From: Streptomyces avermitilis MA-4680 = NBRC 14893
GTDB taxonomy: Bacteria > Actinomycetota > Actinomycetes > Streptomycetales > Streptomycetaceae
DNA length: 64,000 nucleotides
NCBI RefSeq assembly: GCF_000009765.2
Contig: NC_003155.5
Location: 4,774,001 to 4,838,000 of the forward strand
Direction of reading: 5' to 3'
Position 1 is the stretch's first letter. The number at the start of each line of letters is the position of its first letter. Both the position numbers and the translations under genes were made by a program. The notes beneath the pieces were generated by a model. The model was given only the letters and a program-made list of their open reading frames with translations, was not told the DNA's origin and searched no databases. Of the stretch, positions 17,417 through 25,955 are shown piece after piece.

Positions 17417-19657
17417 ATGACCGCGCCCCTCCCCCCAGGCGAACGGCCCACCCTCGGCTCCATCGCACCCTTCCCGCTGGTCACCGCCGTCGCGGCGGGG
17501 ATCGCGGTGGCCGGCGCGGTCTTCGCGGCTCCGGACTCGGTACGCGCCCCCCTCGCCTGGGGCGGCGGCGCGGCCGTGCTGCTGCTGTGCACGGCGGTCG
17601 CCCTCGCCGCCCACGGCATGCGGGCGGCGAAGCTGGCGCGCGGACGGCTGGACGCCGTGACGCGGGACGCGGGGCGGCTGTTGCAGGAACGGGCCCGGCT
17701 GGCCGAGGACTTCAGCCAGGAGCGGGGCCGGCTGACGGACGGGTTCATCGAGGAACGCGCACGGCTGACCGAGGACTTCGCCCGCGAACGCGTCCGCCTC
17801 ACCGACGAGTTCGCACAGGAGCGGGCCCGGCTCACCGGCGAGTTCGACCAGGAACGCACCCGCCGTACCGAGGAGTTCGACCGCGAACGCGACGAACTCA
17901 CCACGGACTACACCCGGGAACGCGACCGTCTCACCGCCGACTTCACCCGGGAACGCGACAAGCTCACCGCCGACTTCACCGGCGAACGCGACCGGCTCAC
18001 CGCCGACGTCACGCGACTCACCGCCGACGTCGCCCGGCTCACCGAGGAGAACGCCCGCCTCGCCGAGCGCGCCCGTCACGCCGCCGGCGCCCGTGCGGCC
18101 GCCGTCTCCGTGACCGGCAACGTGGCGGGCCGTATGCAGGCCCTCGCCACCGGGATGCTCGCCGACCTGCGCGGCATGGAGGAGCGGCACGCCGACGAGG
18201 AGGTCCTCACCGACCTGCTGTACCTCGACCACCGCACCGCGCAGGCGGGCCGCCTCGCCGACTCCGTGGCCGTGCTCGCCGGCGCCCGCTCGGGCCGCCG
18301 CTGGGCACGCCCCATCGTCATGGAGTCGATCCTGCGCGGCGCGATGGGCCGCATCGGCGGCTACCAGCGCGTGCGCGTCCACTCCTCCAGCGAGGCCGCC
18401 GTCGCCGGACACGCCGCCGAGGGCGTGATGCACGCACTCGCCGAACTCCTCGACAACGCCGCGAACTTCTCGCCGCCGACCGCCGAGGTCCACGTGTACG
18501 TCGAGGAAGTGCCGGCCGGTGTCATCGTCTCCGTCGAGGACAGCGGCCTGGTCATGAGCGACGTGCAGCTGCGCCGCGCCGAACGCGCCGTGTCCGGCGA
18601 GAGCTCCGACCTCGGCGGCCTCACCGGCACCCGGCTCGGCCTCGCCGTCGTGGGCCGCCTGGCCCGCAAGCACGGCCTGAAGGTGTCCTTCCGCCCGTCC
18701 GCGCGCGGCGGCACGGGCGTCCTGGTCCTCATCCCCCAGGACATCCTGTCGACGGTGCCGGCGGTCCCCCCGGCGCCCGCGCCCGCGCAGCCCGTCACCG
18801 CGGCCGCCGCTGCGACCACCACGGCTGCGACCGCCGTCGAACCGGCTGCCACGGATCCGGCCGTCGCGACCTCGACGGACGCGACCTCGACGGACGCGAC
18901 CACGCCGGACGCGTCTCCCGCGACCGCTCCGCCCGCCGCCGCTCCGCCCGCCGCCGCTCCCTCGCGCCCCCTCCCGTCGTACGCCGCCGCCCGCTCCCCC
19001 GAGGACCTCGACCCCGACCCGGTCCCCACCCACGAGTCGGCCGAGCGCGGCGGCGGCGACACGGGCGGCCTCCCCAAGCGCCGCCGGGGCCGCGCCCTCG
19101 CCGAGGCCGAACGCGGCCGCCCCCACGCCACCGGCCGGACCGAGCGCGAGCCCCGCACCGCCGACGACGCCAAGGCGAGGGTCGCCCGCTTCAGCAGCTT
19201 CCGCCAGGCGGTACGCGGCACAATGCCCGACCAGGCCGCAGTCCAGGGCACGACAACCGATCCGACGCCCGAGGCCCAGGACCGGGACCGCGCCCGGGCC
19301 GAGGACCGAGACCGGAACCGGGCCAAGGCCGAGGGCCGAAACCAGGACCAGGCCGAGGGCGGGGACCGGGCCGAGGGCAGGGACCGGGCCAAGGCCGAGG
19401 ACCAGGCCCAGGACCGGGACCGGGACCGGGACCGGGACCAAGTGCAGGTGCAGGTGCAGGACCGGCACCCCGCCAAGCTCACCAAGCCCACCAAGCCCGC
19501 ACCCCCCACGACACCCCCGGCCCCCGTACGAGCCACAGCACCCGCCACCCCCGTACAGGACCCGCCGCCCGCCACCCCCTCGCAGTCCCAGCCGCACCCC
19601 CAGCCACAGCCGCACCCCCACTCGCACGCGCACCCGGAAGGCGACACCACTTCATGA
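17417..19657 (+). CDS. cvnA: Conservon sensor CvnA (histidine-kinase-like) with hendecad coiled coil
   Basis: 746 residues from ATG 17417, with AGGA nine bases upstream. Two hydrophobic segments near 20-60 (PLVTAVAAGIAVAGAVFAA; GGGAAVLLLCTAVALA) make a short membrane anchor. Residues about 90-205 are about ten tandem 11-residue repeats of the form xERxRLTxxFx, a hendecad coiled coil. Then come a dimerisation-like helix with LLYLDHRTAQAGRLAD and an HATPase_c domain (LLDNAANFSPPTAEVHVYVE; LGLAVVGRLARKHGLKVSF). The final 300 residues are low complexity: Ala/Thr/Pro, Arg-Asp repeats and a Pro/His end. First gene of a conservon in the order A-B-C-D-P450-P450; CvnA senses a signal and relays it to the CvnD GTPase. 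Autokinase activity is not certain. Confidence 0.92.
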   Translation: MTAPLPPGERPTLGSIAPFPLVTAVAAGIAVAGAVFAAPDSVRAPLAWGGGAAVLLLCTAVALAAHGMRAAKLARGRLDAVTRDAGRLLQERARLAEDFSQERGRLTDGFIEERARLTEDFARERVRLTDEFAQERARLTGEFDQERTRRTEEFDRERDELTTDYTRERDRLTADFTRERDKLTADFTGERDRLTADVTRLTADVARLTEENARLAERARHAAGARAAAVSVTGNVAGRMQALATGMLADLRGMEERHADEEVLTDLLYLDHRTAQAGRLADSVAVLAGARSGRRWARPIVMESILRGAMGRIGGYQRVRVHSSSEAAVAGHAAEGVMHALAELLDNAANFSPPTAEVHVYVEEVPAGVIVSVEDSGLVMSDVQLRRAERAVSGESSDLGGLTGTRLGLAVVGRLARKHGLKVSFRPSARGGTGVLVLIPQDILSTVPAVPPAPAPAQPVTAAAAATTTAATAVEPAATDPAVATSTDATSTDATTPDASPATAPPAAAPPAAAPSRPLPSYAAARSPEDLDPDPVPTHESAERGGGDTGGLPKRRRGRALAEAERGRPHATGRTEREPRTADDAKARVARFSSFRQAVRGTMPDQAAVQGTTTDPTPEAQDRDRARAEDRDRNRAKAEGRNQDQAEGGDRAEGRDRAKAEDQAQDRDRDRDRDQVQVQVQDRHPAKLTKPTKPAPPTTPPAPVRATAPATPVQDPPPATPSQSQPHPQPQPHPHSHAHPEGDTTS

Positions 19658-20061
19658 CCGGCACCACCACGGCCGACGAGAAACTCACCTGGCTCATCGA
19701 GGGTCTGATCGAGCGCACCCCGGGCACCCGGCACGCGCTCGTGCCCTCCCGCGACGGCCTGAAGCTGTGCCGTACGCCGGAACTGTCCGTCGACCAGGCC
19801 GATCAGCTCGCCGCGATCGCGGCCGGCATCCAGTCGCTGTCCCACGGGGCGTCCGTGGAGTTCGGCGACGGCAGCGGGGGCGTGCGCTCGGCCATGGCCG
19901 AGTTCTACGGCGGGGTCCTGTTCATCGTGGAGGCGGGCGAGGGCGCACATCTCGCCGTGGTCACCACCGAGGACGCGGACGCGGGTCTGGTCGGGCACAA
20001 CATGAGCGAACTCGTGGAGCAGCTCGGCGAACACCTGAGCGCGCCGCCTCGTACGTCATGA
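19654..20061 (+). CDS. cvnB: CvnB, roadblock/LC7-domain protein
   Basis: 135-residue roadblock/LC7 protein (ELTWLIEGL-type first helix KLTWLIEGLIERTPGTRHAL, then HALVPSRDGLKLC, FYGGVLFIVEAGEGAHLAVV). Bacterial roadblock proteins of the MglB type act as regulators of small GTPases, and here the partner is CvnD two genes downstream. ATG 19654 overlaps the CvnA stop as ATGA. Confidence 0.93.
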   Translation: MTGTTTADEKLTWLIEGLIERTPGTRHALVPSRDGLKLCRTPELSVDQADQLAAIAAGIQSLSHGASVEFGDGSGGVRSAMAEFYGGVLFIVEAGEGAHLAVVTTEDADAGLVGHNMSELVEQLGEHLSAPPRTS

Positions 20062-20405
20062 GCCGCCCGGGCAGAGACGACGCGCCCGACCGGCTGTACA
20101 CCCTCACGGGAGGACGCAGCCGGTCCGGCGACGACTCCCGCTTCGACCTCGTGACCCTCGTGGTGGCCGAGTGCGATCCGGTGCCGGGCATGCAGTCGGA
20201 GCACGCCGCGATCCTGCGGCTGTGCGACCGGCCGACGGCGGTCGTGGAGATCGCCGCCGAACTGCGGCTGCCCGTGAGCATCACCCGGATCCTGCTCGCC
20301 GACCTGCTGGCCGCGGGCCGCATCAGCGCCCGCCATCCGCGCAAGGCCGCGCTTCCCGACCCCGACATCCTGGAGCAGGTGCTCGTTGGACTCCGCAACC
20401 TCTGA
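20058..20405 (+). CDS. cvnC: CvnC, DUF742 protein
   Basis: 115-residue DUF742 protein with the family's N-terminal RLYTLTGGRS motif and a winged-helix-like C-terminal half (AAILRLCDRPTAVVEIAAEL, ITRILLADLLAAGRI). Its biochemical role in conservons is not established; it probably bridges CvnA/CvnB and the GTPase. ATG 20058 overlaps the CvnB stop as ATGA, and its last 20 bp overlap the start of cvnD. Confidence 0.93.
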   Translation: MSRPGRDDAPDRLYTLTGGRSRSGDDSRFDLVTLVVAECDPVPGMQSEHAAILRLCDRPTAVVEIAAELRLPVSITRILLADLLAAGRISARHPRKAALPDPDILEQVLVGLRNL

Positions 20406-21021
20406 GGACTCCGTGACCTCCGAGACCCCTGACACCCGTACCCCGTTGGGTGCCTCCGCCGACAACGGTCTGAAGATCGTGGTCGTCGGCGGCTTCGGCG
20501 TCGGCAAGACGACCCTCGTGCGCTCCGTGAGCGAGATACGCCCGCTCAGCACCGAGGAGACGATGACCCGGGCCGGCGAGACGGTCGACGACATCAGCGA
20601 GGTGCGCGGCAAGTCCGCGACCACCGTCGCCTTCGACTTCGGCCGTATCTCGCTCGACACCCGCAACATCCTCTACCTCTTCGGGGCGCCCGGCCAGGAA
20701 CGCTTCTGGTTCCTGTGGGACCGCCTCTTCGCCGGCACGCTCGGCGCGGTCGTCCTGGTCGACACCCGCCGCATCGACGACTCCTGGTACGCCATCGACC
20801 GTCTGGAGCGGCACGGCACGCCGTTCATCGTCGCCTGCAACGACTTCGGCGGCCCCGCGCACACCCCCGAACAGATCCGCGAGGCCCTCGACCTCGACCC
20901 GCACGTCCCGCTGATCGACTGCGACGCCCGCTCGCGGGAGTCCAGCAAGCGGGTGCTGATCACCCTGGTCGAGCACCTCAAGAGCCTGTACGTCCCCCGA
21001 GCCCCGGAGTTGGCCCTGTGA
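20386..21021 (+). CDS. cvnD: CvnD, small Ras-like GTP-binding protein
   Basis: 211 residues. P-loop GGFGVGKT at 35-42, G2-like TEETMTRAGE, G3-like LFGAPGQERFWF (DxxG replaced by GAPG, as usual in CvnD), and a divergent NKxD region ACNDF. It is the output GTPase of the conservon. The TTG at 20386 overlaps cvnC and reproduces the family's usual MDSA/MDFA start; a GTG at 20413 with GAGG upstream is an alternative that removes nine residues. Confidence 0.92.
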   Translation: MDSATSEDSVTSETPDTRTPLGASADNGLKIVVVGGFGVGKTTLVRSVSEIRPLSTEETMTRAGETVDDISEVRGKSATTVAFDFGRISLDTRNILYLFGAPGQERFWFLWDRLFAGTLGAVVLVDTRRIDDSWYAIDRLERHGTPFIVACNDFGGPAHTPEQIREALDLDPHVPLIDCDARSRESSKRVLITLVEHLKSLYVPRAPELAL

Positions 21022-22253
21022 CCCCCGCCCCGGCCCCCGCCCCCGTTCCGCTGAGCGGCCCCCGGTTCCAGACCGACCCCGCCGCCCTGTACCGGGAGAT
21101 GCGGCGCGAACACGGTTCCGTGGCACCGGTGCTGCTCGACGGCGACATACCGGCGTGGCTGGTGCTCGGCTACCGCGAGCTGCACCAGGTCACCGGCGAC
21201 CCCGTGCTGTTCAGCCGCGACTCCGAGCTGTGGAACCAGTGGCCGAACATTCCCGCCGACTGGCCGCTGCTGCCGATGATCGGCCACAAGCAGCCGTCGA
21301 TCCTCTACACGGTCGGCGAGCGCCACCGCGAGCGCGCCGCGATGATCAGCGACGCCCTGGAGGCCGTCGACCCCTTCGAACTGCGGTCCCTCACCGAGAA
21401 GTTCGCCGACGAGCTGATCGACGCGGTGTGCGCCAAGGGCGAGACGGACCTCGTCGCCGACTACGCGGCCCTGCTGCCCGTACGGGTCCTCGCCCTCCTC
21501 TACGGCTTCGCCGAGGAACAGGGCCCTGGTCTGGTCACCGCGCTGAACGACATGATCGACGGCCGTGACCGGGCGATCGCCGGACAGACCCATCTGGCCA
21601 CGTCCATGGCGCAGTTGCTCGCCGACCGCAAGGCCGAGCCCGCGAACGACGTGGTCAGCCGGATGCTGGCGGATTCGGGTGGCTTCACGGACGAGGAGAT
21701 CGCCCAGGACCTGATGGTCATGATGGCCGCGGGCCACCAGCCGACCGCCGACTGGATCGGCAACTCGCTGCGTCTGATGCTGACGGACGAGCGGTTCGCC
21801 GCCTCGCTGTTCGGCGGGCGCAACAGTGTCGCCGAGGCCATGAACGAGGTCCTGTGGGAGGACACCCCCACCCAGAACGTGGCCGGCCGCTGGGCCTCCC
21901 GCGACACCCAGCTCGGCGGGCGCCGCGTCCGCGCCGGCGATCTGCTGCTGCTCGGCCTCCAGGGCGCCAACAACGACCCGCAGGTACGGATCGACGGCGC
22001 CGCCCTGACCGGCGGCAACAACGCGCACTTCTCCTTCGGGCACGGCGAGCACCGCTGCCCGTTCCCGGCGCAGGAGATCGCGGAGGTCATCGCCCGCACC
22101 GGTATCGAGGTCGTACTGGACCGGCTGCCGGACATCGACCTCGCGCTGCCGGCCGGCTCCCTGGCCCGGCGGCCCTCCCCCTGGCTGCGGGGACTGACGG
22201 AACTGCCCGTGAAGTTCACGCCCATCCCCGCCCTTGGAGGTTCCCCCGCATGA
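21018..22253 (+). CDS. Cytochrome P450, CYP157-like, lacking the ExxR motif
   Basis: 411-residue P450 with haem loop FSFGHGEHRCPF near 340-350 and I-helix AAGHQPT in place of AGxET. The K-helix has EVLWEDTP: the invariant ExxR is EVLW, so the conserved Arg is missing. Loss of ExxR is known for the CYP157 family, which always sits in conservons next to a CYP154. GTG 21018 overlaps the cvnD stop as GTGA, so translation is coupled to the GTPase. Function as a haem enzyme, sensor or partner of the second P450 is open. Confidence 0.9.
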   Translation: MTPAPAPAPVPLSGPRFQTDPAALYREMRREHGSVAPVLLDGDIPAWLVLGYRELHQVTGDPVLFSRDSELWNQWPNIPADWPLLPMIGHKQPSILYTVGERHRERAAMISDALEAVDPFELRSLTEKFADELIDAVCAKGETDLVADYAALLPVRVLALLYGFAEEQGPGLVTALNDMIDGRDRAIAGQTHLATSMAQLLADRKAEPANDVVSRMLADSGGFTDEEIAQDLMVMMAAGHQPTADWIGNSLRLMLTDERFAASLFGGRNSVAEAMNEVLWEDTPTQNVAGRWASRDTQLGGRRVRAGDLLLLGLQGANNDPQVRIDGAALTGGNNAHFSFGHGEHRCPFPAQEIAEVIARTGIEVVLDRLPDIDLALPAGSLARRPSPWLRGLTELPVKFTPIPALGGSPA

Positions 22254-23452
22254 CGACTCGTATCGCCCTGGACCCGTTCGTCTCCGACCTGGAGGCTGAG
22301 AGCGCCGCCCTGCGCGCCGCGGGTCCGCTCGCCGCCGTCGAACTGCCCGGCGGGGTGCCCGTGTGGGCGGTGACGCACCACGCCGAGGCCAAGAAGCTCC
22401 TCACGGATCCCCGGCTGGTGAAGGACATCAACGTCTGGGGCGCCTGGCAGCGCGGTGAGATAGCCCCGGACTGGCCGCTGATCGGCCTGGCCAACCCCGG
22501 CCGCTCCATGCTCACGGTGGACGGCGCGGACCACCGCCGGATGCGCACCCTGGTCGCGCAGGCGCTCACGCCCCGGCGTGTGGAGCAGATGCGGGAGCGG
22601 ATCACCAAGCTGACGGAGGAGCTCCTCGACCGGCTCACCGGCGAGGTCGTCGACCTGAAGGCCGACTTCGCCTACCCCCTGCCCATGTACGTCGTCGCCG
22701 ACCTCATGGGCATCGACGAGGCGAGACTCCCCCGGCTGGGGGAGCTGTTCGAGAAGTTCTTCTCGACCCAGACCCCGCCGGCCGAGGTCATCGCCACCCT
22801 CACCGAGCTCGCCGGGATCATGGCGGAGACGGTGGCCGCCAAGCGGGCGGCACCGGGCGACGACCTGACCAGCGCGCTGATCCTGGCCTCCGAGGACGGC
22901 GACCACCTCACCGACGCGGAGATCGTCTCCACGCTCCAGCTGATGGTCGCGGCCGGCCACGAGACGACGATCTCCCTCATCGTCAACGCGGTCGTCAACC
23001 TCTCCACGCACCCCGAGCAGCGCGCCCTCGTCCTGTCCGGCGAGGCGGACTGGTCGTCGGTGGTCGAGGAGACGCTGCGCTACTCGACGCCGACCTCCCA
23101 CGTCCTGATCCGCTTCGCGACCGAGGACGTCCCGGTCGGGGACAAGGTGCTCCCGGCGGGTGACGCGCTGATCGTGTCGTACGGCGCCCTCGGCCGCGAC
23201 GAGGCGGCGCACGGGCCGACGGCGGGCGAGTTCGACATCACGCGCTCCACGGAGAACCGGCACATCTCCTTCGGCCACGGCCCGCACGTGTGCCCGGGCG
23301 CGGCGCTGTCCCGTCTGGAGGCGGGCGTCGCACTGCCGGCCCTCTACGCCCGCTTCCCGAAGCTGGACCTGGCGGTCCCGGCGGCGGAACTCCGCAACAA
23401 GCCGGTGGTGACCCAGAACGACCTGTTCGAGCTGCCGGTGCGGCTGGGCTGA
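22250..23452 (+). CDS. Cytochrome P450, CYP154-like
   Basis: 400-residue canonical P450. The K-helix ExxR is ETLR in VVEETLRYSTP, the I-helix oxygen-activation motif is AAGHETT, and the haem loop is ISFGHGPHVCPGAALSRLE with the Cys ligand. CYP154 members typically hydroxylate steroids or aromatic and macrocyclic substrates; the native substrate here is not predictable. ATG 22250 overlaps the upstream P450 stop as ATGA and has GGAGG 11 bases upstream. Last gene of the conservon. No ferredoxin or reductase gene is nearby, so redox partners act in trans. Confidence 0.95.
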   Translation: MTTRIALDPFVSDLEAESAALRAAGPLAAVELPGGVPVWAVTHHAEAKKLLTDPRLVKDINVWGAWQRGEIAPDWPLIGLANPGRSMLTVDGADHRRMRTLVAQALTPRRVEQMRERITKLTEELLDRLTGEVVDLKADFAYPLPMYVVADLMGIDEARLPRLGELFEKFFSTQTPPAEVIATLTELAGIMAETVAAKRAAPGDDLTSALILASEDGDHLTDAEIVSTLQLMVAAGHETTISLIVNAVVNLSTHPEQRALVLSGEADWSSVVEETLRYSTPTSHVLIRFATEDVPVGDKVLPAGDALIVSYGALGRDEAAHGPTAGEFDITRSTENRHISFGHGPHVCPGAALSRLEAGVALPALYARFPKLDLAVPAAELRNKPVVTQNDLFELPVRLG

Positions 23453-23589
23453 GCGGGCTCGCTCCGCGAACTCCCCCGGACCGAGCAGGTCGGCCGGGGC
23501 GGCGGGCGGCGGGGGCGATAAAAGGACCAGTTCGTGGACACGGCGTCTCACCCGACGGACTGCGTTACGCCCCCGTTTCCCGGACCGGA

Positions 23590-23595
23590 TACGCT
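23590..23595 (+). promoter_or_regulatory. -10 box TACGCT of a leaderless serC promoter
   Basis: TACGCT is separated by six bases (CCGTCC) from the GTG start at 23602, placing the predicted transcription start on the start codon. No Shine-Dalgarno sequence is present, which agrees with a leaderless mRNA. Confidence 0.55.
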
Positions 23596-23601
23596 CCGTC
23601 C

Positions 23602-24720
23602 GTGGCTGAGATCCAGATTCCTTCCGACATCAAGCCCGCTGACGGACGTTTCGGCGCGGGTCCCTCCAAGGTGCGGACAGAGGCGCTGGACGCCCTGGCC
23701 GCCACGGGCAGCTCCCTGCTCGGCACCTCCCACCGACAGGCGCCGGTCAAGAACCTGGTCGGCAAGGTCCGCGAGGGCGTCAGCGAGCTGTTCTCGCTGC
23801 CCGAGGGCTACGAGGTGATCCTCGGCAACGGCGGCTCCACAGCGTTCTGGGACGTCGCGACCCACGGGCTGATCGACAACAAGTCCCAGCACCTCAGCTT
23901 CGGCGAGTTCTCGTTGAAGTTCGCGAAGGCCGCGAAGCTCGCCCCCTGGCTCGCCGAGCCCACGGTCATCTCCTCCGACCCGGGCACCCACCCCGAGCCG
24001 GCCGCCGAGGCGGGCGTGGACGTCTACGCCTTCACGCACAACGAGACCTCCACCGGTGTCGCCGCCCCGATCAAGCGCGTCGCGGGCGCCGACGAGGGCT
24101 CCCTGGTCCTCGTGGACGCCACCTCCGGCGCGGGCGGCCTGCCGGTCGACATCACCGAGACCGACGTCTACTACTTCGCCCCGCAGAAGTCCTTCGCCGC
24201 CGACGGCGGCCTGTGGCTCGCGGTGTTCTCCCCGGCCGCGATCGAGCGCGCCGAGCGTATCCACGCCTCCGGCCGCCACGTCCCGGAGTTCTTCTCGATC
24301 CCGACGGCGATCGACAACTCCCGCAAGAACCAGACGTACAACACCCCGGCCCTCGCCACCCTCTTCCTCCTCAACGAGCAGCTGGAGTGGATCAACGGCC
24401 AGGGCGGCCTGGACTGGGCGGTGGGCCGCACGGCGGCCTCGTCGAGCGCGCTGTACGGCTGGGCCGAGGACGTGAAGTACGCGACCCCGTTCGTCACCGA
24501 CCCGGCCAAGCGCTCGCAGGTCATCGGCACGATCGACTTCGCGGACGAGGTCGACGCCGCCGCCGTCGCCAAGGCCCTGCGCGCCAACGGCATCGTCGAC
24601 ACCGAGCCCTACCGCAAGCTCGGCCGCAACCAGCTCCGCGTCGCGATGTTCCCGGCGATCGACCCGGCGGACGTCGAGGCGCTGACGAAGTGCATCGACT
24701 ACGTGATCGAGAAGCTGTAA
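23602..24720 (+). CDS. serC: Phosphoserine aminotransferase
   Basis: PLP enzyme converting 3-phosphohydroxypyruvate and glutamate to phosphoserine in serine synthesis. 372 residues from GTG 23602, the actinobacterial SerC subtype: AGPSKVRTEALDAL near the start, LGTSHRQAPVKNLVG, LGNGGSTAFWDVA, and the PLP lysine in YFAPQKSFAADGG at about residue 196. The start follows a -10 box directly (leaderless). A strong terminator follows 19 bp after the stop, so the gene is a single transcription unit. Confidence 0.96.
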   Translation: MAEIQIPSDIKPADGRFGAGPSKVRTEALDALAATGSSLLGTSHRQAPVKNLVGKVREGVSELFSLPEGYEVILGNGGSTAFWDVATHGLIDNKSQHLSFGEFSLKFAKAAKLAPWLAEPTVISSDPGTHPEPAAEAGVDVYAFTHNETSTGVAAPIKRVAGADEGSLVLVDATSGAGGLPVDITETDVYYFAPQKSFAADGGLWLAVFSPAAIERAERIHASGRHVPEFFSIPTAIDNSRKNQTYNTPALATLFLLNEQLEWINGQGGLDWAVGRTAASSSALYGWAEDVKYATPFVTDPAKRSQVIGTIDFADEVDAAAVAKALRANGIVDTEPYRKLGRNQLRVAMFPAIDPADVEALTKCIDYVIEKL

Positions 24721-24739
24721 CTCCTTCTCGTACGCCGAC

Positions 24740-24771
24740 GAGGGGCGCCCGGCATCAGCCGGGCGCCCCTC
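24740..24771 (+). terminator. Rho-independent-type terminator after serC
   Basis: Stem GAGGGGCGCCCGGC pairs with GCCGGGCGCCCCTC around an ATCA tetraloop: 14 perfect GC-rich base pairs. It begins 20 bp after the serC stop codon. No U-tract, which is normal for Streptomyces. Confidence 0.85.
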
Positions 24772-24782
24772 TGTCATGTCCC

Positions 24783-24835
24783 ACGCTCGTGTCGCACGCT
24801 CATGCGTTCCACGCTCTTGTGTTCGGACGCTCATG
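24783..24835. repeat. Degenerate ACGCTC repeats at the 3' end of the secreted-protein gene
   Basis: ACGCTC followed by xTG occurs at 24783, 24796, 24811 and 24827 (spacing 13-16 bp), between the serC terminator and the stop of the minus-strand gene at 24865. No other feature is visible in this 93-bp gap. Confidence 0.5.
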
Positions 24836-24864
24836 TCCCGCGCAGTCGTGCGACGACCCGGGCG

Positions 24865-25851
24865 TCAGCCCCTGCGCAACAGCCGCTTGACGCCGAGGCC
24901 CAGGGCCAGGGCGACCGCGAGGGCGAGGGCGCCGACCTTGTAGTTCGCGTGTGAGCCGTCGCTGTCGCCGTCCTGCGCGGAGGCCGAACCGCCGCCCCCG
25001 GAGGGCGACTTGGCGCCGGAACCGCTGTAGCCCGGCACGCTCCCCGGCTTCACCGCGCTGTCCGCCCCCTCGCTCCCGTACATCAGCTCCGAGCCGTCGG
25101 CGGTGTACGTGACGGACTCGCCCTGCCGCTGCAACGGCACGCTGAGCTGCCCCTGCCGTTTGATCTTCCCGCCGTTCCACGTGTACGCGATCCCGCCGAA
25201 GTAGCCGCGTACGGCGAGCTGCTTCCCGTCGGGCGAGAAGGCGGCGTCGGTGGCCCACAGGCCGACGGCGCCGAGGGGCTCGAAGACGTTCGTCCCGGAG
25301 GCGGAGAGCCGTGCCGGGCCCTCGTACAGGTGCCCGCCGTCCTCCTTCTTGTCGACGATGTAGACCCGCCCGGTCTTCGGATGCACCATCAGCGACTCCG
25401 CGTCGCGGGCTCCGTCCGCGTACTTCACGACGTACTGCGTGGCACGGATCGTCTGGTCCTCGAGCACCTTGGGCTCGGGCAGTTCGTAGATCCACACGTG
25501 GTCCCACTGGCCGCCGAGGTTGTCGCCGATGTCGCCGACATAGATCTCGTTGCCCGGGCCTATGGAGATGGCCTCGACGTCGCGCGGCGAGCCGACGCCG
25601 CTCAGGGTGACGGTGGCGACGGTCTTCCCGGTCCGGCTGTCCACGGCGTAGAGGTACGGGCCGTCGTCGCTGTCGTTGTGCGTCCAGTAGACACCGGGGT
25701 GCAGGCGCGAGGCGGCGAGGCCGCTGGACTCGGTGATCCGGGAGTCCCCGATGGTGAACCCCTCGTCCCCGTCGGCGGCGACGGCGGGTGCCGACAGCAC
25801 GACGAGCAGGGCGGACCCGGCGAGGAACGGAAACGATCGGCGCATGCGCAT
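24865..25851 (-). CDS. Secreted, C-terminally membrane-anchored beta-propeller-like protein
   Basis: 328 residues. A signal peptide (MRMRRSFPFLAGSALLVVLSA to about residue 26, cleavage near AVAADG) is followed by a globular region of WD40/NHL-like blades (GVYWTHNDSDDGPYLYAVDS; EIYVGDIGDNLGGQWDHVWI; GLWATDAAFSPDGKQLAVRG). Then come a Ser/Gly-rich linker (SGGGGSASAQ) and a C-terminal helix YKVGALALAVALALGLGVKRLL ending in Arg, so the protein is held on the outer face of the membrane. No catalytic residues are recognisable. It is annotated in relatives only as WD40-repeat protein; a role in cell-surface binding is inference. ATG 25849-25851; convergent with serC. Confidence 0.85.
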   Translation of the reverse strand: MRMRRSFPFLAGSALLVVLSAPAVAADGDEGFTIGDSRITESSGLAASRLHPGVYWTHNDSDDGPYLYAVDSRTGKTVATVTLSGVGSPRDVEAISIGPGNEIYVGDIGDNLGGQWDHVWIYELPEPKVLEDQTIRATQYVVKYADGARDAESLMVHPKTGRVYIVDKKEDGGHLYEGPARLSASGTNVFEPLGAVGLWATDAAFSPDGKQLAVRGYFGGIAYTWNGGKIKRQGQLSVPLQRQGESVTYTADGSELMYGSEGADSAVKPGSVPGYSGSGAKSPSGGGGSASAQDGDSDGSHANYKVGALALAVALALGLGVKRLLRRG

Positions 25852-25955
25852 GGGCTCAAGCCTGCCATCCCGGACGCATGTTCACCCCGCCGTACGCGGC
25901 GTTGCGGCGCCGCACCCACGTGTGCAGCCTCACATCACCGGGGGAGGTGCCGGCC

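Noticed and set aside
21018..23452. P450s as part of a natural-product gene cluster
   Set aside because: No synthase, tailoring or resistance genes nearby; overlap with cvnD shows conservon membership.
20673..23551. Minus-strand long frames opposite the P450 genes
   Set aside because: Shadows; plus-strand frames have haem motifs and four-base overlaps.
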